DNA of 64,000 bases. Origin: Natrarchaeobaculum aegyptiacum. Its GTDB lineage: Archaea > Halobacteriota > Halobacteria > Halobacteriales > Natrialbaceae. Shown piece after piece: positions 61,353 through 64,000 of this stretch. The stretch covers positions 3,162,001 to 3,226,000 of the forward strand of contig NZ_CP019893.1 in assembly GCF_002156705.1 (NCBI RefSeq). Reading direction: 5' to 3'. The notes beneath the pieces are model-generated. The model did no database searches, was not told the origin of the DNA, and saw only the letters and a program-made list of their open reading frames with translations. Numbering within the stretch: position 1 is the stretch's first letter; each line of letters starts with the position of its first letter. The translations under genes were made by a program, and so were the position numbers.

Positions 61353-62777
61353 TCACCGATTCAGCGTGTGGATCGCCTGTCCCTGGGCGTGTTCGGCGGC
61401 CTCCATGATCGCCTCCGACAGCGTCGGATGGGTGTGGACCGTCGTCGCCATGTCCTCGAGTTTCGCACCCATCTCGATTGCCAGTGCGACTTCGCCGATG
61501 AGTTCGGAGGCTTCGGGGGCGACGATCTGGCCGCCGAGGACGAACTCGGTGTCGGCGTCGGCGACGATCCGGACGAAGCCATCCTGTTCGGCCATCGTCT
61601 GGGCACGGCCGCTGGCCCGCAGCGGCATCGTGCCGACGACGGGGTCGAAGCCTTCCGCTTCGGCCTCGGCTTCGGTGAGGCCGACGGTGGCGACTTCGGG
61701 GTCGGTGAAGACGGCTGCCGGAACGACCTGGTGGTCGAGGGCGACCGGTTCACCCGCCGCAACGCCCGCGGCGACCAGTCCTTCGGCGCTGGCCCTGTGG
61801 GCGAGCATCGGTTCGCCAGCGACGTCGCCGACGGCCAGGACGTGCTCGAGGTCCGTTCGCGTGTAGTCGTCGGTCTCGAGGAAGCCACGATCGTCGGTCT
61901 CGAGGCCGATCTCTTCCAGCTCGAGGGCGTCGGTGACGGGTTCGCGCCCGACGGCGACCAGCACGCGGTCGGCCTCGCGAACGGTCTCCTCGCCGTCCTC
62001 GGTCTCGGTGGTGACGGCGACGCCGTTACCCTCTTCGTCCCACGACGAAACGCGCTCGCCGAAGGCGAAGTCGATGCCGAGGTCCTCGGCGCGCTCGCGG
62101 ACGGCCCGTGCGACGTCGTCCTCGTAGGCCGGCAGGGCGTCGGCAAGCATCTCGACGACGGTCACGTCGGCGCCGGCTTTGGCGAACGTGGTCGAGAGTT
62201 CCATCCCGATGTAGCCAGCGCCGACGACGAGGAGTCGGTCCGGGACCTCCTCAGCCGCCAGCGCGTCTCGAGAGGACCAGATGGGGTCGTCGTCAAACGA
62301 AAAGCCGGGGACTTCGATGGGGCGGCTGCCGGTGGCGACGATGGCGTGTTCGAACTGGATCGACTCCGAGCCCTGCCCCTCGCCAGCGTGAGCGACGCGG
62401 ACGGCGTCTTCGTCGATGAAGGTCGCCGTTCCTTCGATGAGGTTCACGCCGTTTGCCTTGCAGAGCTGTTCGACGCCGCCGGTAAGCTGATCGACGACCT
62501 CGTCTTTCCACTCGACCAGCGAACTCATGTTCACCGAGGCCTCCGCTTCGACGCCCATCGGCTCGCCGTTGTTTGCCTCGTGGGCCAGATCGGTAGCGGT
62601 AATGAAGGCCTTCGAGGGGATACAGCCGTAGTTGAGGCAGGTGCCCCCGACGGCGTCGCGCTCGACGAGCGTCGTGTCGAGTCCGTGTTGTGCGGCGCGG
62701 ATGGCGGCCACGTAGCCGCCGGGTCCGCCGCCGATGACCAGTACATCTGTCGCGGTTCGCACGTCTCCCATGACCAT
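61353..62777 (-). CDS. lpdA: Dihydrolipoyl dehydrogenase (E3)
   Basis: A 474-residue flavoprotein. 'DVLVIGGGPGGYVAAIRAA' binds FAD; the redox disulfide is 'GGTCLNYGCIPSKA' (about 43-56); 'LVVGAGYIGMELS' (about 182) binds NAD; and 'HTHPTLSEA' (about 450) carries the catalytic His. It reoxidises the E2 dihydrolipoyl group with NAD+. Its ATG overlaps the E2 stop as taATG, so translation is probably coupled. A second ATG two codons on is possible. Confidence 0.95.
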   Translation of the reverse strand: MVMGDVRTATDVLVIGGGPGGYVAAIRAAQHGLDTTLVERDAVGGTCLNYGCIPSKAFITATDLAHEANNGEPMGVEAEASVNMSSLVEWKDEVVDQLTGGVEQLCKANGVNLIEGTATFIDEDAVRVAHAGEGQGSESIQFEHAIVATGSRPIEVPGFSFDDDPIWSSRDALAAEEVPDRLLVVGAGYIGMELSTTFAKAGADVTVVEMLADALPAYEDDVARAVRERAEDLGIDFAFGERVSSWDEEGNGVAVTTETEDGEETVREADRVLVAVGREPVTDALELEEIGLETDDRGFLETDDYTRTDLEHVLAVGDVAGEPMLAHRASAEGLVAAGVAAGEPVALDHQVVPAAVFTDPEVATVGLTEAEAEAEGFDPVVGTMPLRASGRAQTMAEQDGFVRIVADADTEFVLGGQIVAPEASELIGEVALAIEMGAKLEDMATTVHTHPTLSEAIMEAAEHAQGQAIHTLNR

Positions 62778-64000
62778 TATTCCAGTAGCAGCAGTTCAGG
62801 ATTGTTCAGGTATCGCGTGACCTCGTTCGTAAACCGGGCGGCGTCGGCACCGTCGACGATCCGGTGGTCGACCGACATCGAAATCGGCATCGTCGGCCGA
62901 ACGACCAGTTCGCCGTCGTCGACCCACGGGCGTTCGTCGAGCGAGCCGAGCGCCAGGATGCCCGCCTCGGGATAGTTGATGATCGGCGAGGCGTACTCGC
63001 CGCCGATAGCCCCGACGTTGGTGATGGTGAAGGTTCCGCCCTGCATCTCCTCGAGCCCGATCGTCCGGTCGCGGGCTCGAGCGGCCTTGTCGTTGATCTC
63101 CCGGGCTAACTCGAGGAGGCTCTTCTGATCGGCGTCGTCGATAACGGGGACCATCAGGCCGGCGTCGCTGGCGACGGCGATGCCGATGTTGTACTCGTCT
63201 TTGAGGTGGATCTCTTCGGCCTCCTCGTCGAGTTCGGCGTTGATCTGCGGCACCGATTTCAGGGCGGCGACGACTGCCTTGACGACGAACGGCATGTAGG
63301 TGAGTTTGACACCCAGTTCTTCGGCAGTCTCTTTCAGCCGCCCGCGGGCGTCGACGAGGTCCGAGACCTCGACTTCGTCGTGGTGGCTGACGTGCGGGGC
63401 CGTGAACTTCGAGGTTGCCATCTGCTCGCCGATCGAGCGGCGAACACCGCGGTAGGGGACGGTTTCGCCGGGCTGGAGGCCGTCCTGGGCGGCGGCCGCT
63501 GCGGCCGACGCCGACCCCGTCGCCGGGCTCGACTCGGAGTCCGCCGCCGAGCCGGCACTCGCCACGGTCGTCTCGCCGGCGGCGAACGCGCGAACGTCCT
63601 CGGGTGTCACGAACGGCTCGCCGTCACGTTCCTCGCTGGCCGGGACGTCGTCGATGTTGACGCCCTCTTCGCGCGCGAGTTGGCGGGTCGCCGGCATCGC
63701 GAGGGTTCGCTCCCGATCGGCCGCGTCGGCACTCGAGGCGACCGGCTCGGGGGAACTCGCGCTCGGACTGGTCGCTGTGGCCTGGGCCGCGTCTGTATCC
63801 GCGTCGTCGGCGGCCGGCGGTGTCGCCTCGACCCAGCCGTCAGGCTCCGTGGACTCGATGTCGCCAGTGGCCTCGAGCACGGCCCGCTCGTCGATTCGGG
63901 TGCCGGGATTCGAGGACTGAAGTTCGGCCAGATCGACCCCGTTCTCGCGTGCCAGGCGTCGGACGCTCGGCGAGGCGAAGACGCGTCCGTCCGGGAGTTC
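62777..64000 (-). CDS. pdhC: Dihydrolipoamide acyltransferase (E2), partial at window end
   Basis: 407 residues are visible; the N-terminus lies beyond the window. The part seen starts within a peripheral subunit-binding domain ('FASPSVRRLAREN', about 63866-63979), then an acidic Ala/Ser/Asp linker, then a second one ('LAMPATRQLAREE', about 63578-63703). The catalytic domain follows, with 'RSIGEQMATSKFTAPHVSHH' and 'SVDHRIVDGADAARF', which contains the active His and Asp. A lipoyl domain presumably lies outside. The two subunit-binding domains are notable; most bacterial E2s have one. It is cotranscribed with lpdA. Confidence 0.93.
   Translation of the reverse strand, partial: ELPDGRVFASPSVRRLARENGVDLAELQSSNPGTRIDERAVLEATGDIESTEPDGWVEATPPAADDADTDAAQATATSPSASSPEPVASSADAADRERTLAMPATRQLAREEGVNIDDVPASEERDGEPFVTPEDVRAFAAGETTVASAGSAADSESSPATGSASAAAAAAQDGLQPGETVPYRGVRRSIGEQMATSKFTAPHVSHHDEVEVSDLVDARGRLKETAEELGVKLTYMPFVVKAVVAALKSVPQINAELDEEAEEIHLKDEYNIGIAVASDAGLMVPVIDDADQKSLLELAREINDKAARARDRTIGLEEMQGGTFTITNVGAIGGEYASPIINYPEAGILALGSLDERPWVDDGELVVRPTMPISMSVDHRIVDGADAARFTNEVTRYLNNPELLLLE

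Noticed and set aside
61227-62975. Long plus-strand frame opposite lpdA
   Set aside because: The reverse strand has all dihydrolipoyl dehydrogenase motifs; this one has none.
1-64000. CRISPR array, rRNA, tRNA or intact insertion sequence
   Set aside because: No regular short repeats with spacers, no rRNA-like conserved blocks, no cloverleaf and no transposase gene were found by reading both strands.

Overview
The window is GC-rich archaeal DNA from an extreme halophile. The predicted proteins are strongly acidic, TATA-like boxes sit about 25-32 bases before many start codons (leaderless transcription), a Tat lipoprotein signal is present, and there are haloarchaeal families such as a HTH_10 (bacterio-opsin activator) regulator and AMP phosphorylase. 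Gene content suggests a member of the Natrialbales; this is inferred from content, not from a marker gene. No rRNA, tRNA, CRISPR array or intact insertion sequence was seen.

Region 1 (about 0.2-37 kb) is a stress and dormancy-like island. It holds 13 of the 16 universal stress protein (Usp) genes of the window; five of the 16 are tandem fusions, giving 21 Usp domains in 64 kb. Among them lie two FMN-binding split-barrel proteins, a small heat shock protein (Hsp20), a four-CBS protein with a ribosome-hibernation-factor-like tail, AMP phosphorylase, a thioredoxin-reductase-like flavoprotein, a polyamine/spermidine-type ABC transporter, a proteasome-assembly-chaperone homologue, K+ uptake (trkA, trkH, an RCK-linked channel), an SLC13/RCK carrier, a Ca2+-type P-ATPase, and a thiolase/DUF35 pair with a divergent short-chain dehydrogenase.

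Region 2 (about 38-54 kb) reads as a sulfide oxidation and persulfide detoxification module. It has a HTH-thiosulfate sulfurtransferase fusion, two type II-like sulfide:quinone oxidoreductases, a DUF1641 protein, a 1-Cys peroxiredoxin, a rhodanese-metallo-beta-lactamase persulfide dioxygenase fusion, a 47-residue membrane peptide, a TauE/SafE exporter, a HTH_10 regulator and a cytochrome bd quinol oxidase. A plausible flow is sulfide to quinone through SQR, quinol to oxygen through the bd oxidase, persulfide to sulfite through the dioxygenase, and sulfite out through the exporter.

Region 3 (about 54-64 kb) has two more Usp genes, then a D-2-hydroxyacid (lactate-like) dehydrogenase with a GntP permease, and the 2-oxoacid dehydrogenase complex genes. 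The E1 genes run rightward and converge on E3 and E2, which run leftward; E2 runs off the window end and has two subunit-binding domains.

Non-coding DNA is notable. A 69-base element with fixed flanks and diverged but still self-complementary stems occurs at least four times. A hairpin-rich 1.1 kb gap separates the peroxiredoxin and dioxygenase genes, and those two genes share an upstream promoter element.
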